Shown piece by piece: positions 14,033 through 23,319 of a stretch of 64,000 bases of DNA (position 1 is the stretch's first letter; every line of letters starts with the position of its first letter). The position numbers and the translations under genes were made by a program. The notes under the pieces are model-generated. The model was not told where the DNA came from. It saw nothing but the letters and a program-made list of their open reading frames with translations, and searched no databases. This DNA comes from Myxococcales bacterium. Lineage in GTDB: Bacteria; Myxococcota_A; Bradymonadia; Bradymonadales; GCA-2716585. The stretch is from contig PBBL01000047.1 in the NCBI GenBank assembly GCA_002716585.1, forward strand, positions 149,314 to 213,313, given 5' to 3'.

Positions 14033-17000
14033 ATGAAGGACAATCGCAAGCATTCCACGATCCCAGAGCGACAGCTCTCCTCTCCCTGGCGCAGATGGAC
14101 GATGGGCTGGAGGTGGGTGGCGTTGCTGATTCTGGCGAACCTCGCGACGGTGGCGGGGTGTAGCTGCGACGACGACGACGGAGGCGGGACGACGATCGAC
14201 CCGTCGGTCGAGTTCCTGTCGCCTGCGGACGGCGGCCTGTTGTCGGGCAGCGACGACCAGAACAGCGCCGAAGCGGGCGTGCAGCCGCGGTTCACGCTGG
14301 ACGTCAAGAGCTTCACGGGCGCCGGTGAGGTGTCCTTGAGCGTCTTCCCCGACGAGAACAGCACGACGCCCTCCGACAGCGTGACGCTGGAGGTGACCGG
14401 CGCGGGTGAGCTCTCCACGACCGACCTGACGGTCAACGAGGGGAGCAACCTGATCCGCGCGGAGCTGCTCGACGCCGCGGGTGAGGAGCTGGCCAAGGAT
14501 GAGATCCGGGTCACCCTGAACATCGCGTCGTTGGCCGCGGTCGAGATCACCTCGCCGAGCGACGGCGCCAACCTGACCGACGCGGACGACGTCAACACGC
14601 AGATGATCGGCTTCCAGACCGACGTCCGGGTGGGGTTGACGGACGTGCCGGACGGTCAGAGCATCGCGCTGCAGGTCAACGGCGAGGAGGTGGCGACCGG
14701 GAGCACGACGGCGCTGGCGTCGTCGTTCACGTTTCAGGGGGTCACGCTGCCCGAGGGGGCGGTCAACATCGGCGTCACCGTGTCGGGGCCGGGGCTGTCC
14801 GAGCCGCTCACCGACACGGTCTCGGTGAGCGTGACGTTGGAGGCGCCTCAGTGCGAGATCGTCGCCATCAGTCCGCCACCGCTGGGAGGCGGCGCGTGTG
14901 ACTTCAACGCCTCCTCCATCGACGCCGAGCCGAACACGGCGGGCTACCAGGGCGAGTTCACGGTCGAGCTTCAGAACTGCGACGCCGCCCAGGTGGAGCT
15001 GCTGGTCAACGGCCAGGCCACCGGGGCGGTGACCGCCGTGGGCGGCACCGCCACCACGGTCGTGACCCTGAATGAGGGTGAGAACCGCATCCAGGCGACG
15101 GCGATCGAGGGGGACCGGAGCGGCATGAGCGAGCAGCTGGTCTACCTCGTGGACACCGAGGCGCCGGCGATCGGCTTCGTGGGCCTGACCGACGGCCAGG
15201 CGCTCAACTTCGAGGACGATCGCGACGGCGACCTCTCCAACGGCCTGAACATCATCGTGGAGCTTGCGACGGAAGGGGCGGACGGCGCGTCGCCGTCCGT
15301 GACCCTGTTCGTGGGCGACAACGATGAGCTGACCGCGGACCCGGATGGGAACGGCGACGTGCGGTTTGACGACGTCGTCCTCGACACCGAGGGCGAGGTG
15401 ACGTTGACGGCGACGGCGACGGACGCGTGCGGCAACGCGACCTCGACGTCGATCACGGTCGATGTGTCGCTGCTGGAGCAGGCGCTCTCCATCGACTCGC
15501 CCGAGGGGGGCGCGATGTTGGGGCCGATGGACGACCTCGACGTGGTCGCGCAGGGCCTCCAGACGCTGTTTACGGTCACCGCCGAGGGGTTCCCGGTGGG
15601 GACGGAGGTCGCGATCAACTGCCGCCGCTCGGGCGCGCAGGCCTTCTTCCAGCGCGGCGTGGCGATGGTGCCTGAGGCGGGCGGCGCGTTCGACGTCCCG
15701 GTCACCTTGCCGGAGGGCAACTACGTCTGCCGCGCGGAGGTGGAGGGTCCCCCGGCCGTGTTGAGCGCGGGCATCGACGTGTCGGTCGTGCTGACGGTCG
15801 CGGCGGTCGAGATCACCTTCCCGAGCGAAGGCAGCGTGGTCGGGCAATCCCCCGTGGACGTGACGGCGCTGGTCGCCAACGCGCCTGCGGCGCGCGCGAC
15901 CCTGACCGTGGGCGACGCGGACTACACCGCGCAGGCGGTGGCGGGCGGCTTGAGCTTCGCCGACGTCGCGCTGGAAGAAGGCAGCAACACCCTGACCGTT
16001 GCGCTGGACGACTTCTCCGCCACCGACGCCATCGACGTCATCCTCGACACCACGCCTCCCGTGGTCGCCTTCACCTCGCCGAGCGGCGACGGCGCGACCG
16101 TGACCGAGGCCGATGACTCCACCGGGACCCTCGACGACGGCGTCCAGATCGACGTCTCGGTGTCGGTCGATGACGCGAACCCGGGCGACGAGGTGTGCGT
16201 CACGACGGGGCTGAGCCAGGAGCGGTGCGCCACGCTCGACGAAGACGGCGCGGCGACCATCGAGGCGCTGCAGGTGGTCCCAGGTCAGGTGACCCTCACG
16301 GCGACCACCACGGATCAGGCGGGCAACGAAGCCTCCGCGACCCTTGAGGTGACCGTGGACGTCGATCGCCCGGTGGTGACGATCGTCGCTCCGGAGGACG
16401 GCGCCGCGGTGACCTCGACGACCATCACGGTCGACGTCATGGTCGAGGGGCTGGACGAGGACGGCGAGCTGGCGCTCTACGTCAACGACGAGGAGACCCC
16501 GGTGCAGACCTCCCAGGTCACCGCGCCCGGGGCGACGGTGAGCTTCGAGGGGGTGACCCTGCTGGCCGATCAGGTCAACGCGATCTGGGCGACGATCACC
16601 GACAGCACCGGGGTGGGCGCGTCGCCGCGCATCGAGGTCTCAGTGGACACCACGGCGCCGGACGTCGTGTTCGTGTCCCCGACGGACGGCGCGACGCTGA
16701 ACCTGTCCAACCTCGACGTGGACGGCGCTCCTGGGTTCCAGACCAACGTAAGTATTGAGGCGGAGGGGGTGGCCGATGGGCAGCCCGCGACCCTGACCGT
16801 GACGTGCGGTGATGGCCCGGCCGTGATGTACGACAGCCAGATGGACAACAGCCGGGCGGCGTTCCGGCGGGTGACGCTGGTGGACCAGACCTCGTGCACG
16901 TTGGAGGCGTCGGTCACCGACCGCGCGGACAACGTCGGCGACGCCTCCATCACCGTCCAGGTCGATCGGGTGGCGCCGACGCTCTCCTTCGTCGCGCTCC

Positions 17001-20000
17001 GCGACGGGGACATCGTCAGCATCAACCAGGACGACGATCCCATGGCCGACGGGCTTCAGCTGGACGTTCGCGTCAACGTCGTTGGGCTTGAGGACGGGCA
17101 GGAGGTCTGCCTGGCGGACAACAGCGGTGAGGTGGACGTGTGCGTGGACTTCGTGCTGGCGGACCAGTCGGTCTTCTTCTCGCGGGTCTCAATGCCGGAC
17201 GGCGACATCGTGTTGACCGTGAGCACCGAGGATGCGGCGGGCAACAGCGGTCGCCGCAGCGTCCTCATTCGGGTGGACGCGTCGCCGCTCAACCTGTCGT
17301 TCGTCGAGCCCAACGATCCGGTCACCGTGCTCAACGGCCTGGACGACAACAACCCGATGACGCCCGAGCTGGAGACGTCGGTGTCGGTGATTGGCGTGGA
17401 GGCGCTGGGCGGCAGCACCGCCTACCTGTGCAGCGACACGGCCCCCGGCGACGCGCCGGGGTGCCAGGGCGCGGGCTTCCGCCGGATCGCCGAGGTGGTC
17501 CTCTCCGAGGGCCTCGCCAACGGCTTCTTCACCAACGTGGTGCTCCCGGAGGGGAGCACCCGGCTGCGCGCCGAGACGTTCTTTGAGCCCGACGAGGTCT
17601 GGGTCGAGAGCGAGGAGATCACCATCACGGTGGACACCACGGCGCCGACCGTGGCGCGCCTGGAGCTGACCAGCGACGACAACCCGGCCGACATGCTCGT
17701 CGGGCAGTCCGAGGACGAGCGCCCCGCCAACCCGGGCTTCTTCGGTCGCCTGGAGGCGCAGATCGAGGGCGTGCCCGAGAACACGCGGGTGCGGTTCTTC
17801 AGCACGAACTCCAACAACGCGGGCGGCCTGCTGGCCAACGCGAACACGAACGCCGAGGGCGTCGCGTCGGCGACCGTTCGCCTGGACGAAGGGGCCCACG
17901 TCGTGACGGTGAGCGCCTCGGACACGGCGGGCAACCCGGTCGTGAGCCCCTCGCTGATGTTCACGGTGGACATCACCCCCCCGCAGCTTGGCTTCGCCAA
18001 CCTGTTCGACGGGCAGCAGCTGAACTCAGCGGACGATCTGGACGGTAACGCGGAGGGGCTGCAGTTCCAGCTGCTCGCGTCGTCGAACGCCACCGGGGCC
18101 GAGGTCAGCCTCGCCCGCGTCGTGGGCACGCTGGACGCGCCCGGCGCGCAGAACCCCGACGACGTCGCGCTGGGGACCGCGACCGTGGCGGCGGGTGGCC
18201 TGGCCACCTTCATGGACCTGACCCTGCCCAACGGCGCCTACACGCTGGCGATGCGGGTGCGCGACGCGGCGGGCAACCTCACCACCCGGACCATCGGCGT
18301 CGAGGTGGACGCGGCGGTTCCGACGGTCGCGATCACCGCGCCCGCGACCGACAGCGTCTTCACGGAGGAGGAGGAGATGTTCGTCCTCCGCCCGGGCTTC
18401 CAGGTCGCGGTGACGGTCCAGAGCGATGAGATCGGGGCGGCCGTCCAGATCATCAACACGACCGACGACTCCGAGGTCGGCGACGCGGCGGTCATCGGCG
18501 CGGGCGGCTCGGTCACCGTGCCGGTGACGCTGGTGCGCGGCCTGAGCTCGCTTGAGGCGCGGGTCACCGACGCGCTCGGCAACGTGGGGCGCTCGTCGAT
18601 CGTCGATCTGACGGTGGACATCGATGGCTGCGGTATCGTCTTCAGCTCACCCGAGTCCTCGCCGGTGATCATCGCCGAGGACGACGACGACAACCCGGCC
18701 AACGGCGTGAACCTGGACTTCGAGGCGATCGTCGATGACCTGGCGCTGTGCAGCGGTCAGGAGGTTGATCTGGTGATCAACAGCGCGGTCGCCGCGACGG
18801 CGACGGTCGATGCGCTGGGCGTGGTGACGTTCACCGGGGTGAGCCTGCCGAGCCCGAGCACCTCGACGGTGTTCGCGCGGATCATCAGCACCGAGGGAGA
18901 CGAGACGACGACCGTGCCCTACACCGTCCGGGTGGACGTGGTGGAGCCGACCGTGTCGTTCGTGACGCCGAGCGCCGATCCTGCGGAGTTCGGCGCGGCG
19001 GACGATCTGAGCGCGCTGGGTGGGTTGCAGACCAACCTGGTGCTTGAGGTCAACGACTGCGTCGGCGGGACGCTCGACGTGGACTCCAGCACGAGCGGCC
19101 CCGTGGTGCAGAACCGGGCGGTCAACGCCAACGGCCAGGTGTCGCTGAACAACCTGACCTTCCCGGAAGGGGAGCAGACGGTCACCGTGACGGTGACCGA
19201 CCGCGCGGGCAACATGGCGACGGCCACCGTGGACTTCGTGGTGGACGTGACCGCTCCCGCGGCGGTGGATCTGCTCGGCGAGCAGACGAACGCGCGGCGC
19301 GGGACCTCGTCGCTGGCCTGGACGGCTCCGGGCGACGACGGCGGCGGTGGGGCGCGCGTCACCCTCTATGAGCTGTTCTACCACGACGAGCCGGTGACGG
19401 ATGAGAACATCGACGAGGCGACGGCGCTGACAACCGTCGAGCCGTCGGTGGACCCCTCCAACGAGGAGTCCTGGGAGCTGGAGTCGCTGCCGTGGACGCC
19501 CGCGACCAACTCGACGACGAAGACCTGGTTCGTGGCGGCGCGCGCCGTGGACGATCTGGGCAACGCTTCGGCGATCGGTGACAACTTCACCGTGGTGCAG
19601 GAGCTGCAGGAGGCGCGCTTCACCATCGCGGGGGCGCCCGCCAACTGGGGCGTGCGCACGATCGGGCTGGGGGACATCAACAACGACACCTTCCCCGACG
19701 TGGGCGTGACCCACCCCGGCACGCAGCGGATGTGGATCCTCTACGGCGGAGACGGCCTGGCGCTGCCCGACGGGGAGACGGAGGCCCTCCAGGAGATCTC
19801 GATCGCCATCGGCGGCTTCTCGCTGTCCGGGCTCGCGGCCTCCGCGGTTGGGGACGTCAACGGCGACGGCATCGACGACTTCGCGGTCGGCGGCCTGCTG
19901 GCGGGCGGTGGCGCGGGCGGCGCGCTGATCTTCTTCGGCGTGGACGGTGGCCAGATCTCGGGAGCGGCGGACGTGCAGATCAACGGCGTCGCGGCCAGCA

Positions 20001-20854
20001 GCGCCGGGATCGACGTGGGTCCAGCGGGCAACTTCAGCGACGTGGACTCCGAGGGGATCGCCGATCTGGCGATCGGCGCCACCACGGGAGCGTCAGGCAG
20101 CGGCGAGGCCTACGTGTTGCTGGGTCGGGAGGACTGGCCCGCGACGATCAACCTCAGCGAGGACAACGCGACCAACGTGACCAACAGCGTGGTGCGGATC
20201 ATCGGCGCGGACTCGGGTGACGAGTTTGGCTATCAGGTCCTGGGGATCGCGGACGTCGGGACGGCGCTGGATGGCACCGCCGACGGCTTCAACGAGCTCG
20301 CCGTGGGCGCCCAGAGCGCCAACAGCGATCGCGGTGAGGTGAGCGTCTTCTACGGGGGGGCGTTCGCCGACCTCTCGGCGGGCCTGCAGGCTGGCGTGGA
20401 CAGCATCGACATCGTCACCTTCGACCTTCAGGGGACGGACTTTGGCGGTGAGCTGGCGAGCGCGGACGTGACCGGCGACGGCACCCCGGATTTGATCGTG
20501 GGCGCCTACAGCTCCGATGGGATCGGCGTCTACCCGATGGACGACGGGCTCGCGGTGACCCCGCTCGTGACCATGGTGCGCTCAGGCGCGGGGGCGTTCG
20601 GCGAGACGCTCTCCACGGCTGACGTGGACGACGACGGCGATCTGGATCTGCTCGCGGGTGGTATCTCGCGCGATGAGATGGTCGTCTACTTCAACCCCGG
20701 CGACGGGGCGTTCGCCAACCCGCCGAACATCCGCCTCACCGAGACCAGCGACTGGGGCCGCTACGTGGAGGGGATCGGGGACATCAACAACGATGGCCTT
20801 GAGGACTTCATTGTCAGCCGCGCAGGCGCCCGTGAGGTTGTGATCTTCTACTGA
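14033..20854 (+). CDS. Giant lipoprotein with about 16 Ig-like repeats and a 7-blade FG-GAP propeller
   Basis: A 2273-residue lipoprotein. The start ATG has GGAG five bases upstream. After a basic N-terminus and a hydrophobic segment comes the lipobox VAGC near residue 43, followed by an Asp-rich stretch. The body is a string of about 16 beta-sandwich modules of 90-120 residues, each opening with a motif such as VEFLSPADGG, VEITSPSDGA or VAFTSPSGDG, and typical of bacterial Ig-like or cadherin-like adhesins. A fibronectin-III-like module (SSLAWTAPGDDGGGG) follows. The last 420 residues contain seven FG-GAP/VCBS-like repeats with calcium-loop sequences such as DVNGDGIDD and DINNDGLED, suggesting a seven-bladed propeller. 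It is probably on the outer membrane surface. A weak promoter-like pair (TTGGCT 13920-13925, GATACT 13942-13947) lies upstream. It sits between pqqD-like and precursor genes, which may be chance or functional. Confidence 0.85.
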   Translation: MKDNRKHSTIPERQLSSPWRRWTMGWRWVALLILANLATVAGCSCDDDDGGGTTIDPSVEFLSPADGGLLSGSDDQNSAEAGVQPRFTLDVKSFTGAGEVSLSVFPDENSTTPSDSVTLEVTGAGELSTTDLTVNEGSNLIRAELLDAAGEELAKDEIRVTLNIASLAAVEITSPSDGANLTDADDVNTQMIGFQTDVRVGLTDVPDGQSIALQVNGEEVATGSTTALASSFTFQGVTLPEGAVNIGVTVSGPGLSEPLTDTVSVSVTLEAPQCEIVAISPPPLGGGACDFNASSIDAEPNTAGYQGEFTVELQNCDAAQVELLVNGQATGAVTAVGGTATTVVTLNEGENRIQATAIEGDRSGMSEQLVYLVDTEAPAIGFVGLTDGQALNFEDDRDGDLSNGLNIIVELATEGADGASPSVTLFVGDNDELTADPDGNGDVRFDDVVLDTEGEVTLTATATDACGNATSTSITVDVSLLEQALSIDSPEGGAMLGPMDDLDVVAQGLQTLFTVTAEGFPVGTEVAINCRRSGAQAFFQRGVAMVPEAGGAFDVPVTLPEGNYVCRAEVEGPPAVLSAGIDVSVVLTVAAVEITFPSEGSVVGQSPVDVTALVANAPAARATLTVGDADYTAQAVAGGLSFADVALEEGSNTLTVALDDFSATDAIDVILDTTPPVVAFTSPSGDGATVTEADDSTGTLDDGVQIDVSVSVDDANPGDEVCVTTGLSQERCATLDEDGAATIEALQVVPGQVTLTATTTDQAGNEASATLEVTVDVDRPVVTIVAPEDGAAVTSTTITVDVMVEGLDEDGELALYVNDEETPVQTSQVTAPGATVSFEGVTLLADQVNAIWATITDSTGVGASPRIEVSVDTTAPDVVFVSPTDGATLNLSNLDVDGAPGFQTNVSIEAEGVADGQPATLTVTCGDGPAVMYDSQMDNSRAAFRRVTLVDQTSCTLEASVTDRADNVGDASITVQVDRVAPTLSFVALRDGDIVSINQDDDPMADGLQLDVRVNVVGLEDGQEVCLADNSGEVDVCVDFVLADQSVFFSRVSMPDGDIVLTVSTEDAAGNSGRRSVLIRVDASPLNLSFVEPNDPVTVLNGLDDNNPMTPELETSVSVIGVEALGGSTAYLCSDTAPGDAPGCQGAGFRRIAEVVLSEGLANGFFTNVVLPEGSTRLRAETFFEPDEVWVESEEITITVDTTAPTVARLELTSDDNPADMLVGQSEDERPANPGFFGRLEAQIEGVPENTRVRFFSTNSNNAGGLLANANTNAEGVASATVRLDEGAHVVTVSASDTAGNPVVSPSLMFTVDITPPQLGFANLFDGQQLNSADDLDGNAEGLQFQLLASSNATGAEVSLARVVGTLDAPGAQNPDDVALGTATVAAGGLATFMDLTLPNGAYTLAMRVRDAAGNLTTRTIGVEVDAAVPTVAITAPATDSVFTEEEEMFVLRPGFQVAVTVQSDEIGAAVQIINTTDDSEVGDAAVIGAGGSVTVPVTLVRGLSSLEARVTDALGNVGRSSIVDLTVDIDGCGIVFSSPESSPVIIAEDDDDNPANGVNLDFEAIVDDLALCSGQEVDLVINSAVAATATVDALGVVTFTGVSLPSPSTSTVFARIISTEGDETTTVPYTVRVDVVEPTVSFVTPSADPAEFGAADDLSALGGLQTNLVLEVNDCVGGTLDVDSSTSGPVVQNRAVNANGQVSLNNLTFPEGEQTVTVTVTDRAGNMATATVDFVVDVTAPAAVDLLGEQTNARRGTSSLAWTAPGDDGGGGARVTLYELFYHDEPVTDENIDEATALTTVEPSVDPSNEESWELESLPWTPATNSTTKTWFVAARAVDDLGNASAIGDNFTVVQELQEARFTIAGAPANWGVRTIGLGDINNDTFPDVGVTHPGTQRMWILYGGDGLALPDGETEALQEISIAIGGFSLSGLAASAVGDVNGDGIDDFAVGGLLAGGGAGGALIFFGVDGGQISGAADVQINGVAASSAGIDVGPAGNFSDVDSEGIADLAIGATTGASGSGEAYVLLGREDWPATINLSEDNATNVTNSVVRIIGADSGDEFGYQVLGIADVGTALDGTADGFNELAVGAQSANSDRGEVSVFYGGAFADLSAGLQAGVDSIDIVTFDLQGTDFGGELASADVTGDGTPDLIVGAYSSDGIGVYPMDDGLAVTPLVTMVRSGAGAFGETLSTADVDDDGDLDLLAGGISRDEMVVYFNPGDGAFANPPNIRLTETSDWGRYVEGIGDINNDGLEDFIVSRAGAREVVIFY

Positions 20855-20866
20855 TGCGCCTATATT
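20838..20866 (+). promoter_or_regulatory. Candidate sigma-70 promoter for the candidate precursor gene
   Basis: TTGTGA (20838-20843), a 17-base spacer and TATATT (20861-20866) give four of six and five of six matches to consensus, in very GC-rich surroundings. The -10 lies just after the stop codon of the lipoprotein gene and 64 bases before the precursor ATG, so it could express precursor and kinase separately from the lipoprotein. Confidence 0.5.
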
Positions 20867-20875
20867 CTCTCCTGT

Positions 20876-20898
20876 CGCGCCGGGCACGCCCCGGCGTG
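20876..20898 (+). other. GC-rich hairpin in the precursor 5' leader
   Basis: Arms CGCCGGG (20878-20884) and CCCGGCG (20890-20896) enclose a 5-base loop, with a further C-G pair and a G-T pair outside. No T-tract follows, so it is not a standard terminator. It would lie at the very 5' end of a transcript from the promoter just upstream, where it could stabilise the mRNA, or it could attenuate readthrough from the lipoprotein gene. Confidence 0.45.
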
Positions 20899-20929
20899 GC
20901 AGGTTGAGGGGCCACCACCTGGAGCATCC

Positions 20930-21103
20930 ATGAGCACGACACAGGACACACAAGCGACCGCGCAGCGCGACCGCGCCGAGCGCACCGAGCGCGAGCAGGA
21001 CGAGCGGCTTCAATACGAGCCGCCACGCATCGACTCGTCCGACGTCTTCCACACCGTCAGCAACGGTCCGGTCCCGGGGTACTGCGGCGGCTACGGCGGC
21101 TGA
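20930..21103 (+). CDS. 57-residue candidate RiPP precursor with Gly/Tyr/Cys tail
   Basis: A short gene with a good ribosome site (TGGAG, five bases before ATG). The first 45 residues are hydrophilic and highly charged, rich in Gln, Arg, Glu and Asp, like a leader. The end is GPVPGYCGGYGG (residues 46-57), with one Cys (52) and two Tyr (51, 55), a plausible core for radical SAM chemistry. The stop overlaps the start of the HprK-like gene in TGATG, so the two are translationally coupled. A PqqD-type gene lies upstream and a SPASM radical SAM gene downstream. I recognise no described precursor family. It could instead be a small regulatory partner of the kinase. Confidence 0.7.
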   Translation: MSTTQDTQATAQRDRAERTEREQDERLQYEPPRIDSSDVFHTVSNGPVPGYCGGYGG

Positions 21104-21984
21104 TGTCGCGTCCCCCCCTGCTCGACCTGGCCTCCTCCTGGAGGCTGGGGCCTTTCCTCGTGGACGCGACCATGCGCGGCGAGGCGGGCCCCTGGCTCTC
21201 GGCCCGGGACATCGAGCGCCGGTTCGACTCCTTTATCACCTCTCCTGAATCTCCCGCTTCATCCGACCTGATCCCGCTGACGCTGCGCCTGACCACCGAC
21301 TGGGGCGATTGGCCCCGTGACGGAGAGCAGGTGCCGAGCCTGGAGGCGACTCCGCTGGCCGAGGCGCGCTGGCGGCTGCGCCGGACCGATCTGTGGGGCG
21401 AGCTGGATCGCCCTGCGCGAACGGTGACCGCGGCGATGGCGCCGCAAGGGCCGGTGATGGAGGAGTGCCTCCGGCTGTTGATGTGGCTGGAGCTGGCGGC
21501 GCAGGGCGGGGTCGATGGGCTGATCGTCCACTGTGGGTGCGCGGTTCATGGGGGGCGGGCGTGGTGCTTTCCGGCTGCGAGCGGGACGGGGAAGTCCACG
21601 CTGATTCGCCTCACCCCAGGCGAGCTGGCGCTGAGCGACGAGTTCGTCCTGTTGACCCGCGATGACGAGGGGCGGTGGAGCGCCTGGCCCAGCCCCTTCT
21701 GGAACTGGGAGCGTCAGCTCGCCGCCGACGTCGCCCCGTGGCGAGCCTACCCGCTGGCCGGGGTCGCGCTCCTGGCGCAGAGCCCTGAGACGCGCTGGAG
21801 CCCGGCGCACCCGCTCGACGTGCTGGTCCCCTTCATGGAGCAGGTCATCGCCTTCAACGCCTTCGGTCAGGAGGCGGCGCGGACCTTCGAGTTGGCCGCG
21901 GAGCTGGTGGAGTCGCTCGCCGGGAAGGTGGGCTGGCTGCACTTGAGGCGCGGCGACGATCCCTACGCGCCGTTTGAAACCTGA
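21103..21984 (+). CDS. HprK-like P-loop kinase of a peptide-modification locus
   Basis: A 293-residue protein with a P-loop AASGTGKST near residues 157-166, preceded by IVHCGCAVHGGRAWCFPA and followed by a conserved-looking LSDEFVLL. This is the layout of HPr-kinase-related proteins found with PqqD and radical SAM genes (compare HprK-related kinases of the HPr-rel-A type). No HPr gene is present in the window, so the substrate is probably not HPr. Its start overlaps the stop of the 57-residue peptide (TGATG), which makes that peptide the leading candidate substrate. The gene ends 4 bases from the convergent glycosyltransferase gene. Kinase activity is inferred from the family only. Confidence 0.72.
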   Translation: MSRPPLLDLASSWRLGPFLVDATMRGEAGPWLSARDIERRFDSFITSPESPASSDLIPLTLRLTTDWGDWPRDGEQVPSLEATPLAEARWRLRRTDLWGELDRPARTVTAAMAPQGPVMEECLRLLMWLELAAQGGVDGLIVHCGCAVHGGRAWCFPAASGTGKSTLIRLTPGELALSDEFVLLTRDDEGRWSAWPSPFWNWERQLAADVAPWRAYPLAGVALLAQSPETRWSPAHPLDVLVPFMEQVIAFNAFGQEAARTFELAAELVESLAGKVGWLHLRRGDDPYAPFET

Positions 21985-21988
21985 CCTG

Positions 21989-23311
21989 TCACCCTCCCAA
22001 CCCGAGGAGCGCCGCTCCGAGCTGCCCCTCCAACGCCACGGCCCGCCGCTGGGCGTTGGCCAGGTCGGGGTGCGGCGTCGCGTCGGGCCAGAAGGGGGCG
22101 CGGCGCAGCGCCTCGGACCATCGTGGCGAAGGGCAGTGGTGGTCACGGCAGGCGTGGATCAGCTTGAGGGTCTGGAAGGCGTCAAACCAGGTGTGGAGGT
22201 GGCGCAGGCGGACGTGGGGGTCGGGCGACGCGGCCAGCGCGCGCTCGATCCGGCGCGGCGCGCCCAGTCGCTCCAGCGCGTCGGGGAGCCAGGGGCACGT
22301 GGGGTGGGAGGGCAGGCCCGAGGCGCCCTGGGCGAGCAGGGGGAGGTGCTCCAGCCAACACCGCAGCGCGATGAAGCACCTGGGGTCGTAGAGGGGGAAG
22401 CGGTCGCGGGCGGCGTCCTGCTCGGACCATCGCTGGATCGCAGGCCCTGTCCCGAAGGGGACGCGCGACGAGACTCGGGCCTGGATCTGGATCCGGGCGC
22501 CGTGTCCTCGGTAGAGCGGCCCCTGCTTGGCGAGCTTTCCGAGGAGGTAGAAGTCCTCTCCGGCGGTGCGCCGCGGGAAGCCGCGGACCGCGGCGTAGGC
22601 AGACGCCCGCGACGCCAGCGCGCTGCCCAGCGTCCAGTAGGCCCAGGGAGAGCCTGCCCAGGCGAGCCCCAGCACGTAATAGCGCAGCGAGAGGTCGTAG
22701 AGGCGCCCCGCCTCGGCCTGGGCGGGGTCGTCGGCGAACACGTGGGCGAAGGGGGCGACGAGCGCGGCGCACCGGGGGGAGCGGGCGAGCGCGGCGTCGC
22801 CGAGGGAGAGGAGGTCGGTGGGGACCGTGGCGTCGGCGTCGAGCGACCAGATCCAGGGGGTCTGGACGCGACCGGCGTGGTGGAGCGCGGCGGCCAGATC
22901 GGCGCCGAGGCGGCGGGCGTGCCCGACGCCGCCACCAGGGGGGAGGAAGGCTCCAGGTGAGGAGCGATCGATCAGGAGCACCTGCAGCCGGTCGTCCCAG
23001 GCGTGCAGGGTGAGCGATGGAAGCGTGAGCGTCGGGGCGGCGGCGGCGTGGAGGAGGCCGCGGGTGTCGTCGTTGCGGCGCAGCGCCTCGGGCGGTGCGT
23101 CCTCGGTGGCGTTGAGGACGAGGATCAGCAAGGTCGGGTGCGGGGGGCGTGAGGCGGCGGTGAGGCTGCGGAGCGCCGGGGCGAGCGCGTCGCCCTCGTC
23201 GTACGCGGGCATGACCGCGGTCGCGCCCCACGGGCCACCAGGGAGCGCCTCGGCGAGCGCCGCTTCGGGGGCCGCGTGTCGGGCGAGGTACTTGTCGAAG
23301 GTCGAGGCCAC
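21989..23311 (-). CDS. Family 2 glycosyltransferase
   Basis: About 440 residues of the GT-A fold. The core begins with VMPAYDEGDALAPALRSL; the metal-binding region is WSLDADATVPTDLL; the acceptor-side motif is GEDFYLLGKLAKQG. The frame is open far upstream, so the start is not fixed by a stop. I chose the GTG at 23309-23311, just after the TGA of miaE (23320-23322), because that is where glycosyltransferase-like sequence begins; it lacks a clear ribosome site. It probably forms an operon with miaE. The acceptor is unknown. Because it lies inside the RiPP-like locus it might glycosylate the product, but the opposite strand and the miaE partner argue for an unrelated cell-surface role. Confidence 0.7.
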   Translation of the reverse strand: MASTFDKYLARHAAPEAALAEALPGGPWGATAVMPAYDEGDALAPALRSLTAASRPPHPTLLILVLNATEDAPPEALRRNDDTRGLLHAAAAPTLTLPSLTLHAWDDRLQVLLIDRSSPGAFLPPGGGVGHARRLGADLAAALHHAGRVQTPWIWSLDADATVPTDLLSLGDAALARSPRCAALVAPFAHVFADDPAQAEAGRLYDLSLRYYVLGLAWAGSPWAYWTLGSALASRASAYAAVRGFPRRTAGEDFYLLGKLAKQGPLYRGHGARIQIQARVSSRVPFGTGPAIQRWSEQDAARDRFPLYDPRCFIALRCWLEHLPLLAQGASGLPSHPTCPWLPDALERLGAPRRIERALAASPDPHVRLRHLHTWFDAFQTLKLIHACRDHHCPSPRWSEALRRAPFWPDATPHPDLANAQRRAVALEGQLGAALLGLGG

Positions 23312-23319
23312 CGCGGCGC

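Noticed and set aside
21103..21984. Reading the HprK-like gene as a genuine HPr kinase of a PTS
   Set aside because: There is no HPr gene in the window, the gene is coupled to a small peptide, and the nearby EI-like protein lacks the HPr-binding domain.
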